64,000 nt of DNA from Micromonospora sp. C31 (GTDB lineage Bacteria > Actinomycetota > Actinomycetes > Mycobacteriales > Micromonosporaceae). Where the stretch lies: assembly GCF_018070575.1 (NCBI RefSeq), contig NZ_JAGPXN010000019.1:62001-126000 (forward strand), read 5' to 3'. The notes below the pieces were generated by a model that saw nothing but the letters and a program-made list of their open reading frames with translations, was not told the DNA's origin and made no database searches. Made by a program: the position numbers and the translations under genes. Below, in pieces: positions 1 to 7,051 of the stretch. Numbering within the stretch: position 1 is the first letter of the stretch; every line of letters starts with the position of its first letter.

Positions 1-1
1 C

Positions 2-343
2 GCCGACGGCCCGGCCGCCCTGCTCGACCGGTGTGCGGCCACGCTGGGCGAGTTGGCCGGCGCGTTGCCGGCGCAGGCGCCCGGACGGGTGGTGCGCGTA
101 CCCCGCGGTTCGTGGTCGCTCACCCTGGACGACTACCTGGCCACCCGGCTGATGGAACTCGTCGTGCACGCCGACGACCTCGCGGTCAGCGTCGGCGTGC
201 CCACCCCGGAACTGCCGGCCGAGACGGTCGAGCCGGTGCTGACGCTGCTGGCCCGGCTCGCCGTACGCCGGCACGGTCAGCCGGCGGTGCTGCGCGCGCT
301 GAGCCGCGCGGAGCGGGCACCCGCGAGCGTGGCGGCCCTCTGA
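2..343 (+). CDS. Maleylpyruvate isomerase/mycothiol-dependent family protein, C-terminal part
   Basis: This is the C-terminal 113 residues of a gene that begins left of the window; the frame is open from base 2 to the TGA at 341-343. It reads as the tail of the actinobacterial TIGR03083/mycothiol-dependent maleylpyruvate isomerase-like family. The stretch around TLDDYLATRLMELVVHADDL matches the helix that carries the second metal-site histidine (H in VVHADD). Members are DinB-like four-helix proteins that use, or are predicted to use, mycothiol. The substrate cannot be told from this fragment. A strong hairpin follows the stop. Confidence 0.7.
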   Translation, partial: ADGPAALLDRCAATLGELAGALPAQAPGRVVRVPRGSWSLTLDDYLATRLMELVVHADDLAVSVGVPTPELPAETVEPVLTLLARLAVRRHGQPAVLRALSRAERAPASVAAL

Positions 344-399
344 GGCGGGGCCGTGCGGTGCGGTGCCGTCGGCCGCGGGGCGTCACCCGGAAACGGCGC

Positions 400-435
400 G
401 GGCCCCGGCCGACCCTCAGGGGTCGGCCGGGGCCC
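400..435. terminator. Bidirectional hairpin terminator
   Basis: A perfect 16-bp stem (400-415 with 420-435) closes on the tetraloop TCAG. It lies between two genes that converge on it, with stops at 343 and 488. There is no U-tract, as is common in high-GC actinobacteria. Downstream, an 18-bp direct repeat (438-455 and 466-483, containing GAGCCTGGGCCGG) fills the gap to the next gene. Confidence 0.7.
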
Positions 436-487
436 GTCCGCCGAGCCTGGGCCGGGCGGGGTAGGCCGCCGAGCCTGGGCCGGCGGG

Positions 488-895
488 TCAGCCGTCGAGG
501 CCGACGGGGGAGTTGGGCCGGTCGACGTCGACGAACTCGATGTCGTCCATGGCGCGGTCGCCCCGGCTGCCGGCGGCGCGCGCGGCGGTGCCGGCAGCCC
601 AGCCGATCGCCGCGCCGACCAGCGCGGCGCCGACCAGCAGCGTCCAGGGCAGCGCGGGCCGGCGGCCGGCCAGCGCGTCGAAGGCCAGGGTGGCCCGGCG
701 GCGGGCCTCGTCCGCCGCTGAGCCCACCAGGTCGCCGGCCTCGTCGGCGAGACCGGAACCGCCTCGGCGGGCCGAACGGGCGGTGTCCCGGACGCTGTCA
801 CCGGCAGAGCTGACCGCCGAAACCAGGTGCTGCCACGCCTGGTCCGCGATCCGCTCGGGCTTGTTGCGGCGGTCCAGCAGGTTGCTTCCGAACAT
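488..895 (-). CDS. Small membrane-anchored hypothetical protein
   Basis: A 135-residue protein. Residues 1-70 are hydrophilic and charged (MFGSNLLDRRNKPERIADQA...), followed by a single transmembrane segment around 83-102 (LPWTLLVGAALVGAAIGWAA) and an acidic tail. This layout resembles the DUF3618/YtxH-type small envelope proteins of actinobacteria, but I cannot name a family firmly. The ATG at 893-895 is chosen because GAGGAGGT lies at the right distance upstream; longer versions of the frame add only low-complexity sequence. No partner is evident. Confidence 0.75.
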   Translation of the reverse strand: MFGSNLLDRRNKPERIADQAWQHLVSAVSSAGDSVRDTARSARRGGSGLADEAGDLVGSAADEARRRATLAFDALAGRRPALPWTLLVGAALVGAAIGWAAGTAARAAGSRGDRAMDDIEFVDVDRPNSPVGLDG

Positions 896-1093
896 GGTGG
901 TTACCTCCTCGGGGTGCCGAAGCCGGCGGCCACTTCGGACTTCGGCGTCGCACCGGCGTGTGACGGTTCGCTCATTCCGCCTGTGCCCCGTGGGGCGGCT
1001 GCGCAAACCCGGTGTCGCGGCGCTGCCGACACCGGGCCTGCCGACTTCCGCCACCCGGTGGCCGCCGGGCGGGGACGGTGCGCGGGCCCGGCG

Positions 1094-1243
1094 TCAGCGG
1101 ACGGCGACCGCCGCCGTCCCGCCCCGGGCGAAGTCGTCGTCGTCATCGTCGTCGTCATCGCCTCCGCCGCCGCCGAACCCGCAGGCCAGTACGAGGGCCA
1201 ACAGCGCGCTGACGCCGGCCAGCGCGGCAAGTCTCCTGAGCAT
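1094..1243 (-). CDS. Tiny lipoprotein with Gly5-Asp9 tract
   Basis: A 49-residue predicted lipoprotein: N-terminal MLRR, a hydrophobic stretch, and a lipobox ending LVLAC at Cys21. The mature part begins CGFGGGGG followed directly by nine aspartates and a short FARGGTAAVAVR tail. GGGAGG lies 6-7 bases before the ATG. Mature length is only 29 residues, so it may simply present an acidic patch on the outer face of the membrane. I do not recognise a family. Codon use agrees with the neighbours, which supports it being a real gene. Confidence 0.65.
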   Translation of the reverse strand: MLRRLAALAGVSALLALVLACGFGGGGGDDDDDDDDDFARGGTAAVAVR

Positions 1244-1574
1244 CGATCGTCCTCCCGGTCGCAGTCGTGTGTCGGAGCCGATGCTAGGCAGAACGGGCAA
1301 GGTCGGGGGCCGAAGCGAGACAGGCCACGCCGGGGGACCGCTGGTGGGCGATGCGGGGCGCAGGCGGCTACCCTGGGGGCGCGACGCGCCAGCGACAGCT
1401 GTCGCGTCTGGTGGACAAAAACATCAAAAGTCCGGATAGGGGGCGACTTGCTGTGTCCTCATCCGCGAATTGCTCATCCCGAGGGGTGGCGACCGAGGCC
1501 GTCGGAGGAATACTCTCGGTCGCGGCCCGCGTACTGATGAGGCGCCCGTCGGACGGGCGAGTGGAGGTGCTCGC
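1244..1574 (+). promoter_or_regulatory. Intergenic region with promoter and palindrome upstream of the STAS gene
   Basis: This 330-base gap has no convincing gene. It contains a perfect 14-bp palindrome (GCGACAGCTGTCGC, 1392-1405), a possible promoter TGGACA (1412-1417), 17 bases, GATAGG (1435-1440), in an unusually A-rich patch, and a 7-bp hairpin CGCCCGT/ACGGGCG (1543-1559). The hairpin ends three bases before the ribosome binding site GGAGGT (1562-1567) of the anti-anti-sigma gene. The palindrome next to the -35 could be an operator; the hairpin could modulate translation. Both are inferences from position. Confidence 0.4.
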
Positions 1575-1937
1575 GTGAGCCTGTCGATCGTGAAGTCGGT
1601 CCTGCCCGGTGGTGTCATCGAGATCGCCCCGCGGGGTGAGATCGACGTCGACACCGCGTACGAGGTGCGCGAGGCGATTGCCGAGGTCCTGACCAAGGGA
1701 CGCCCCGGCCGCATCGAGCTGAACATGCGGCTCGTCACCTTCATCGACTCGGTAGGCATCAGCGCCATGGTCGCCGGCTTCCAGACCGCCGAGGTCAGTG
1801 GCGTCAAGCTCGTCGTCACCGAGCCGAGCCGGTTCGTGCACCGGCAGCTCTGGGTGACCGGCCTGCTCGGTCTCTTCGGCGCCCCCGAGCCCTACTACGC
1901 CGGTGCGCCCACCCCCGAGGTCCTCCCCGGCGCCTGA
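1575..1937 (+). CDS. STAS-domain anti-sigma factor antagonist
   Basis: A 120-residue single STAS domain protein (SpoIIAA/RsbV type). It is expected to bind an RsbW-like serine kinase anti-sigma factor and so release a stress or developmental sigma factor. The conserved phosphorylation loop is visible as TFIDSVGISAMV, where the serine of DSVG is the expected kinase target. The GTG at 1575 is chosen because GGAGGT precedes it at good distance; a longer reading frame exists but adds arginine-rich sequence unlike the family. No kinase gene lies next to it, so its partner is probably encoded elsewhere. Confidence 0.9.
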   Translation: MSLSIVKSVLPGGVIEIAPRGEIDVDTAYEVREAIAEVLTKGRPGRIELNMRLVTFIDSVGISAMVAGFQTAEVSGVKLVVTEPSRFVHRQLWVTGLLGLFGAPEPYYAGAPTPEVLPGA

Positions 1938-1950
1938 CCGCCGCCGGCAG

Positions 1951-2102
1951 CACCGGGCCGTCGTTGGCCGCACCCGGCCGTCGTTGGCCGCACCCGGCAC
2001 GACGGCGGGCATCAACGTGTCCAGCGACGACGCCGACGGCCCCGGCCGTCACGCCGACGGCACCCTGCCGGTGGCGACCCCGGCCGTCACGCCGACGGCA
2101 CC
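1951..2102. repeat. Short direct repeats between STAS gene and surE
   Basis: Two sets of direct repeats fill the gap. A 20-bp unit containing GGCCGTCGTTGGCCGCACC occurs twice in tandem (about 1957-1999), and a 23-bp unit containing CCGGCCGTCACGCCGACGG occurs twice 38 bases apart (2042-2064, 2080-2102). No coding potential is apparent; they may form structure at the 3' ends of the two converging genes. Confidence 0.6.
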
Positions 2103-2151
2103 GGTGCGGTGCCGTCCCGCGGGGCATCCGCCGCGGGAGCGTGCGGGGGGC

Positions 2152-2976
2152 TCAGGCGTCGCCGAGGCCCGACAGGTCGACGTCCGCCACCTCGGTGACC
2201 GCGCGGATCGCCGTCACCGAGGCGTACCCGGCGGCCAGCAGGGCCAGGTCGGTGCCGGGCTGCACGGCCTGCCCCGGCTCCTCCAGCGACGTGCGGACGA
2301 AGCCGTGCCCGGCCTCCGCCACCGTCATCTGCACCTGACCGAAGCTGGCCAGCGTGCCCCGGCGCACCCCGCGCAGCCGGCCGTGCGGCAGGTCCGGCGC
2401 GTTCACGTTGAGCACGCTCTCCACCGGCCCGGCGGTGAGCCGGGGCAGCAGGTCCAGGGCGACCCGGGCGGCCGTCGGCCAGTGCCGCTCGGCGTCGCGT
2501 ACCCGGGCGGCGGCGGCCACCGCGGCACCCCCGCTGGCGGCCGTGGCCTCCCCGGCCGAGAGCACGTCGAGCGAGACGGCCATCGCCCGGCAGCCGTTCG
2601 CGGCGGCGGTGAAGGCGGCCCCCACGGTGCCCGAGTGCAGCACGGCGCGTCCCGCGTTCGCGCCCCGGTTGATGCCGGAGAGCACCACCGTCGGCGGGGG
2701 CCCGAAGGCGCCGTGCACCGCGATCAGCGCGATGAAGCCGGGGGAGCCGCCGACCGCGAACGCCGGCACCTGTGGCAGGTCCGGCAGCGGGTGCTCGTGA
2801 ACCACCACGTGCCCGTCCCGCTCCACCGCGGTCATCGCGGCGCTGGTGCCGCTCGCCTCCTCCAGCGGCGCGGCGACGACCACGTCCAGGCCCCGGTCCG
2901 CCGCCGCCCGCGCCAGCGCCTGGATGCCGGGCGCGGCGATCCCGTCGTCGTTGGTGACCAGCACCCGCAGCGTCAT
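2152..2976 (-). CDS. surE: 5'/3'-nucleotidase SurE
   Basis: A 274-residue SurE family metal-dependent nucleotidase that removes phosphate from nucleoside monophosphates. The N-terminal metal-binding motif is NDDGI at residues 9-13, the phosphate-site serine lies in EASGTSAA, and the second metal loop is SGINRGANAG. Length and motifs match the family. Its ATG overlaps the stop of the upstream PfkB kinase by ATGA, so the two are translationally coupled and transcribed together. The pairing suggests the two act on related phosphorylated metabolites, but no specific pathway is shown. Confidence 0.92.
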   Translation of the reverse strand: MTLRVLVTNDDGIAAPGIQALARAAADRGLDVVVAAPLEEASGTSAAMTAVERDGHVVVHEHPLPDLPQVPAFAVGGSPGFIALIAVHGAFGPPPTVVLSGINRGANAGRAVLHSGTVGAAFTAAANGCRAMAVSLDVLSAGEATAASGGAAVAAAARVRDAERHWPTAARVALDLLPRLTAGPVESVLNVNAPDLPHGRLRGVRRGTLASFGQVQMTVAEAGHGFVRTSLEEPGQAVQPGTDLALLAAGYASVTAIRAVTEVADVDLSGLGDA

Positions 2977-3950
2977 CGCTCGGCCGCCCGGTCGGCCAGT
3001 TCGTCAGGGCTGGTCCGCTCCTGCGGCCGGCTGCCGGCCGGTACGAGGCGCACCCGCTCGACCAGCCCGGTGATCGAGTCGAGCCGGCCGGTGCCCAGGC
3101 CGTGCCGGGTCACGTTCAGCGCGCCGGCCGCCGCGCCGGTACGGATGGCGGTGCGCACGTCACCGCCACGCGCCACCACGGCCGCCACCCCGGCGGTCAT
3201 CGAATCGCCCGCCCCGCGCGGGTCGGCCGCCTCCAGCCGGGGCATCTCCACCTCGAAGACCTCGCCGTCGACCAGGGCGAGGGCGGGCTTGTCGGCCCGG
3301 CTCACCACCACGTTCTCGGCGCCGCCGGCGTGCAGGTCGTACAGGGCCCGGGTGAGCTGTTCCTCCTCGTCGCCGTCGGCGCGGCCGTCGGCGATCAGCT
3401 CCTCGTGGCTGACCTTGAGGAAGAAGACGCCGCTGTCCAGCACGGCGTCGAGATGCTCGCCGCAGAGGTCGACCACCACCCGGCTGCCGTTGGCCCCCAG
3501 GTCGGCGGCGAACCGCCGGTAGAGGTCGGCCGGGACCAGCGACGGCTCGTTGGGCCCGCTCAGTACGCTGACCGCGGCGCGCAGCCCCTCGCCGAGCGCC
3601 AGGTTGTAGAGCTCGTCCAGCTCGTGCCGGCTGAGCGGCTGGCCGGGCACGTCCACGATCTCCTGCCGGGAGCCCTCGCGGCGATCGTGCACGTAGCCGC
3701 CGCTGTCGGAGTCGCGTACCACCACCTTCAGGTCGACCCCCTCGCTGGCCAGCAGGGGCTCCAACACCTGGCCGATCTCGCCGCCGAGGGCGGTGCAGAG
3801 CACCACGTCGACCCCGAGCGACAGCACCATCCGGGCCTGCCAGACGCCCTGCCCGCCGGGGTGCAGGTGCAGCTCCGGCGCCTCGCTGGGCTGGTCGACG
3901 GTCACGGTCAGCCGGGGCGTGGGCGCGAAGACCATCACGTGCCCGCTCAT
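2973..3950 (-). CDS. PfkB family carbohydrate kinase (1-phosphofructokinase-like)
   Basis: A 325-residue ribokinase-fold sugar kinase. Near the N-terminus HPGGQGVWQARMVLSLGV resembles the substrate-binding GGxG motif of the phosphofructokinase (FruK/LacC) branch. Near the C-terminus DPRGAGDSMTAGVAA is the PfkB signature with the catalytic Asp (GAGDS). It would phosphorylate a sugar or sugar phosphate using ATP; the substrate cannot be assigned. The ATG at 3950 begins at the natural domain start MSGHVMVFAPTPRLT. The frame stays open far upstream, but that part overlaps a gene on the other strand. surE follows with a 4-base overlap. Confidence 0.85.
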   Translation of the reverse strand: MSGHVMVFAPTPRLTVTVDQPSEAPELHLHPGGQGVWQARMVLSLGVDVVLCTALGGEIGQVLEPLLASEGVDLKVVVRDSDSGGYVHDRREGSRQEIVDVPGQPLSRHELDELYNLALGEGLRAAVSVLSGPNEPSLVPADLYRRFAADLGANGSRVVVDLCGEHLDAVLDSGVFFLKVSHEELIADGRADGDEEEQLTRALYDLHAGGAENVVVSRADKPALALVDGEVFEVEMPRLEAADPRGAGDSMTAGVAAVVARGGDVRTAIRTGAAAGALNVTRHGLGTGRLDSITGLVERVRLVPAGSRPQERTSPDELADRAAER

Positions 3951-4124
3951 CCGTCGTACCCGTTCATGCGCCCACCCCCGAGAAGTACGTGCCGTGACCG
4001 TCCACCAGCTGACCGTAGTGCGGTGGGCGCCGGGACGCCGGTTCTCCGGGCGGGATCGGCGCGGCGTTGCCAGGGCGCCCGGCGTGCGCGACGATCGGGC
4101 GACCATCGACGGTGGGGAGACGGC

Positions 4125-4581
4125 GTGCTCAGGCGGAGTTCCTTCAGCTACACCGTCCAGGCGCGCTGCTCCGTCGCGCAGGCCGCGGCGTTGCTCGCCG
4201 ATCCCGCCCGGCAGGAGGGTCTGCATCCGCTGATCGTCCAAGTCCGTCGGGTGCCACCCCGCCCCGGGGCCCGGGCCAGCTACGACATCACCGACCGACT
4301 GGCCGCCGGGCCGGTGCGCCTGCCGATCACCTACCGGGCCGACGTCCTCGTCGACGAGCCCGACGAGATCGTCACCGTGGCCCGCCACCACGGTGCGCAA
4401 CCACACCCGGCTACGGACCGAGCCCGACGGCGTGGTCCGCGTCGACGTGGAGATCACCCTTGCCGCGCCCGCGCCGCTCTTCGGCTACGCGTTCCGCCAG
4501 GCCCGCGCCGCCCACCTCGGGTTGGCCGCGCGTCTCGCCGCGGCCCTCGACGCACGCCCGCCGGCGCCACCGGCGGCCTGA
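4125..4581 (+). pseudogene. Frameshifted SRPBCC (polyketide cyclase-like) gene
   Basis: Two halves of one SRPBCC/START-like protein lie in different frames. From the GTG at 4125 (preceded by GGGGAGA) the frame reads VLRRSSFSYTVQARCSVAQAA to about EIVTVARHH. After about 4390 the homologous continuation VRNHTRLRTEPDGVVRVDV is in the next frame and runs to the TGA at 4579-4581. The span is 457 bases, one more than a multiple of three. SRPBCC proteins of about 150 residues bind lipids or small hydrophobic ligands. Either this copy is inactivated or the base is a sequencing error. Confidence 0.7.
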
Positions 4582-4657
4582 GTTCCGGTCGCGTGAGCCA
4601 CCGGCCGCCCGGCACGCCCCGGTGACCCGCGACGGGCGGGGCACCGGGGCGGGGGCG

Positions 4658-5767
4658 TCAGTAGACCGACAGGTGCACGTGGTTGGTGTGGTCGCTGGAC
4701 GGGTCGCCGTTGGCCCCGCTGTACGACTTCCACCCGCTGCTCGGCAGCCAGATCTGCCGGTACCAGATCACGTAGAGCACGGCGAGGCGGTCGGCGTTGC
4801 GCACGTAGAACGCGGACAGGTTGTTGCCGTACGTCCGGTCCCCGCCGGTGGCGTCGCCGCCGAAGCCGCCCTTCTGGGCCGCGAAGTCACACGCCCGGCC
4901 CTTCGGGTGCTCGCCGGAGCCGCCGGGGCGGTAGCAGGAGACGTAGCGGGTGAAACCCGCCGCCTTGGCCTGGTTGAGCGCGTGCAGGGTGCGCGGCGTG
5001 ATGCAGCCGTTGGCGGGGGTGGGGTCGTTGACGCTGCACGACTCGCGCGGCCAGGAGCCGTCGGAGTTGCGCGGCGCCGCCTTCGCGGTCTTGTTCGAGG
5101 TGCCGCCCGGCGAGCCGCCCCCGCTCGTGGACTGTTGCCGCTGCCGTTCCTGTGCTTGCTGCTGTTGCTTGCGGTTGGCGACCGTCAGCGCCCGTTCGGC
5201 CTGCTCCTTGCGCTTGGCCATCACGGCGACCTGCTTGCGCTGCTCCCGGATCTCGCCGTCCAGGGCGAGTTTGGTGCGGGCGACCTCGTCCCGGGTCTGC
5301 TGGAGTTCACGCAGGGCCCGGTCCTCCTTGGCGGCCACCGCGTCGAGGGCGGCGGCGCGGTCCATGAAGCCGTCGGGCGTGCCGCTGTTGAGCAGGGCGG
5401 ACGCCACGCTCAGGCGGCCGGTGCGGTAGGCGGCCTCCGCGATCTCGCCGACCTTGGCGCTGCGTGCCGTCAGCTCGACCTCGGTGGTCTTGAGCTGCGC
5501 GGCGAGCTGCTGCTGCCGCTTGCTCGACGTCTCCAGGGCGCGCTTGGCGTCGAGGTAGCCCTTGCTGGCGGCCTCCAGCTGGTTGCGCAGGGCGGGGGTG
5601 CCGCCCTCGTCGTCCTGGCCGGGAGCCGCGGCGAGCAGGCCGGCGCGGGTGGCGGCCGCCGCCGGGGCGGCGGTGACCGGGGCCACCGCGGCGCCGAGGG
5701 CGAGCATCGTGGCGATCAGGGCCGCCGTCCGGGCGGCACGTCGTCGTACAGGTGCCATCACTGGCAT
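4658..5767 (-). CDS. Secreted coiled-coil cell-wall hydrolase-like protein
   Basis: A 369-residue exported protein. Residues 1-40 form a signal peptide ending in APAAAA. Residues about 60-215 form a long coiled coil like those of CwlO/PcsB-type hydrolases. A QQQQAQERQRQQ and Ser/Gly-rich linker follows. The C-terminal domain (about 238-369) contains EHPKGRACDF and ends DHTNHVHLSVY, spaced histidine and aspartate motifs typical of the actinobacterial ARB_07466/VldE-like domain related to M15 peptidases. It probably trims peptidoglycan. It sits behind a cyclic-di-AMP riboswitch, a control typical of wall hydrolases in this phylum. GGAAGGA lies 7 bases before the ATG. Confidence 0.8.
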   Translation of the reverse strand: MPVMAPVRRRAARTAALIATMLALGAAVAPVTAAPAAAATRAGLLAAAPGQDDEGGTPALRNQLEAASKGYLDAKRALETSSKRQQQLAAQLKTTEVELTARSAKVGEIAEAAYRTGRLSVASALLNSGTPDGFMDRAAALDAVAAKEDRALRELQQTRDEVARTKLALDGEIREQRKQVAVMAKRKEQAERALTVANRKQQQQAQERQRQQSTSGGGSPGGTSNKTAKAAPRNSDGSWPRESCSVNDPTPANGCITPRTLHALNQAKAAGFTRYVSCYRPGGSGEHPKGRACDFAAQKGGFGGDATGGDRTYGNNLSAFYVRNADRLAVLYVIWYRQIWLPSSGWKSYSGANGDPSSDHTNHVHLSVY

Positions 5768-5786
5768 ACACGTGTCCTTCCGTCAG

Positions 5787-5930
5787 CCGCCGACCGGGTT
5801 AGCTGACGGGTTCGGGACGGAAGATCCCTACCGCTGACGCGGATGCACCCCACGAACATGGTTCCCCGGTTCGCCCCGCCGGGCGATTAGGCGGCGGCCC
5901 CCGCCGGCACCGGTGGGTGCCGCCTGGCGG
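5787..5930 (-). promoter_or_regulatory. Cyclic-di-AMP riboswitch (ydaO-yuaA type)
   Basis: The untranslated leader of the hydrolase gene carries conserved ydaO blocks in order on the minus strand: GGGGAACC, GTGGGGTGCA, GGTAGGGA, and the hallmark 3' segment CCGAACCCGTCAGCTAACC followed by GGTCGGCGG. The last GGCGG pairs with CCGCC at 5926-5930 to close P1. In actinobacteria this riboswitch usually controls resuscitation-factor and wall-hydrolase genes and turns them off at high cyclic-di-AMP. An 8-bp inverted repeat (CCGTCAGC at 5802-5809 on the minus strand, GCTGACGG at 5780-5787) would pair the 3' aptamer block with sequence touching the ribosome binding site, a plausible off-state. Confidence 0.88.
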
Positions 5931-6000
5931 AGACCGAGGCCGAGCCTACCGGTGCCGGTGTGGCTGTTGCAGCGCAGGTTACGCAGGGTGCGTGTCCGTT

Positions 6001-6028
6001 AACCTACAAATCCGGCATATCGTAACAA
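6001..6028 (-). promoter_or_regulatory. Putative promoter for the riboswitch-hydrolase transcript
   Basis: On the minus strand TTGTTA (6023-6028) and TAGGTT (6001-6006) are separated by 16 bases in a locally AT-rich patch, about 70 bases before the aptamer. Spacing fits a housekeeping sigma promoter. Nothing else is seen between here and the CDF gene stop at 6057. Confidence 0.45.
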
Positions 6029-6056
6029 TGCTCTCCCAGAATTAAGGATGTCCTCA

Positions 6057-6974
6057 TTACCACTCGACCGCCCCGCAGGCCCCGGGCGACGCTTTCGGCT
6101 CGATCTGCAACGTGGCGTGCTCGATCTGGAAGTCGTCGTGCAGTGCGGCCCGGGCGGTGCTCAGCACCGCGCCGACCTCCGCGCCGGGTGCCATGGTCAG
6201 GTGCGCCGAGGCCACCTCCATCCCGGAGGTCAGCGTCCAGACGTGCAGGTCGTGCACCTCGGCGACGCCGGGCACGGCGGCCAGCCGGTCGTGCACCGCC
6301 GTGACCTGGAGGTGCTCCGGCGCGGCCTGCACCAGGATGCGCAGCGCGGCCCGCCCGAGCCGCCAGGTGCGCGGCAGGATGAACAGCCCGATCGTGACCG
6401 CCACCAGTGGGTCCGCCCACCACCAGCCGGTGGTGGCGATCAGCAGCGCCGCGGCGATCACGCCGAGTGACCCCAGTAGGTCCCCGAGCACCTCCAGGTA
6501 CGCGCCGTGCACGTTGATGCTCTCCTTCGCCCCGGAGCGCAGCAGCGCGAAGGCGCCGACGTTGGCGAGCAGGCCGAGGACGGCGACCACCAGCATCGGG
6601 CCGGCCAGCACCTCCGGCGGGTCGTCGAGGCGACGCACGGCCTCGATCACGACGTAGACCGCGACGCCGGAGAGCAGTAGGGCGTTGGCCAGGGCGGCGA
6701 GCACCTCCAGGCGGTAGAGGCCGAAGGTGCGCTGCGGGTCGGCGCCCGCCCGCCGGGTCGCGGCGATCGCCGCGAGCGCCATGCCGATGCCGAGCACGTC
6801 GGTGAACATGTGCCCGGCGTCGCTCAACAGGGCCAGCGAGCCCGTGTGGAAGGCTGCCACCGCCTCCACCACCATCAGGCCGGCTAGCAGCCCGAAGGCC
6901 GCCCAGAGCCGACCCCGGTGGCGGGCTGCGGCGTTCGCCACCGACCCGTGATGGTGGTCATGACCTGCGCCCAC
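6057..6974 (-). CDS. Cation diffusion facilitator (CzcD/ZitB-like metal exporter)
   Basis: A 305-residue CDF exporter, expected to move Zn2+ or a similar divalent metal out of the cell against protons. A His cluster HDHHHG opens the protein, six transmembrane segments follow, then a soluble C-terminal domain (HDLHVWTLTSGMEVASAHL). The TM2 metal site is SDAGHMFTD (H55, D59 with this start). In TM5 the usual HxxxD site reads EVLGD, so Glu160 replaces the His, which may change metal choice. The GTG at 6974 is chosen: GGGAGG lies 8 bases upstream. A TTG at 7013 would fall inside the promoter and has no binding site. Confidence 0.9.
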   Translation of the reverse strand: MGAGHDHHHGSVANAAARHRGRLWAAFGLLAGLMVVEAVAAFHTGSLALLSDAGHMFTDVLGIGMALAAIAATRRAGADPQRTFGLYRLEVLAALANALLLSGVAVYVVIEAVRRLDDPPEVLAGPMLVVAVLGLLANVGAFALLRSGAKESINVHGAYLEVLGDLLGSLGVIAAALLIATTGWWWADPLVAVTIGLFILPRTWRLGRAALRILVQAAPEHLQVTAVHDRLAAVPGVAEVHDLHVWTLTSGMEVASAHLTMAPGAEVGAVLSTARAALHDDFQIEHATLQIEPKASPGACGAVEW

Positions 6975-7011
6975 GCGCCCATCCTCCCTCTGGGGATCCG
7001 GATCCGCGTTC

Positions 7012-7040
7012 AATTTATGCTCACATTGCTATGTGTGCAA
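7012..7040 (-). promoter_or_regulatory. Promoter with internal operator for the CDF exporter
   Basis: On the minus strand TTGCAC (7035-7040), exactly 17 bases, then TAAATT (7012-7017). The spacer is almost filled by an inverted repeat GCACACAT-AGCA-ATGTGAGC (7019-7038, 7 of 8 positions paired). A dyad centred in a 17-base spacer is a standard repressor site, so a metal-sensing repressor probably blocks transcription until metal rises. The repressor is not encoded next door. Confidence 0.6.
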
Positions 7041-7051
7041 GTAACGGATGC

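Noticed and set aside
3951..4457. N-terminal extension of the PfkB kinase frame
   Set aside because: The frame stays open upstream but lies opposite the SRPBCC remnant, and kinase homology begins at 3950.
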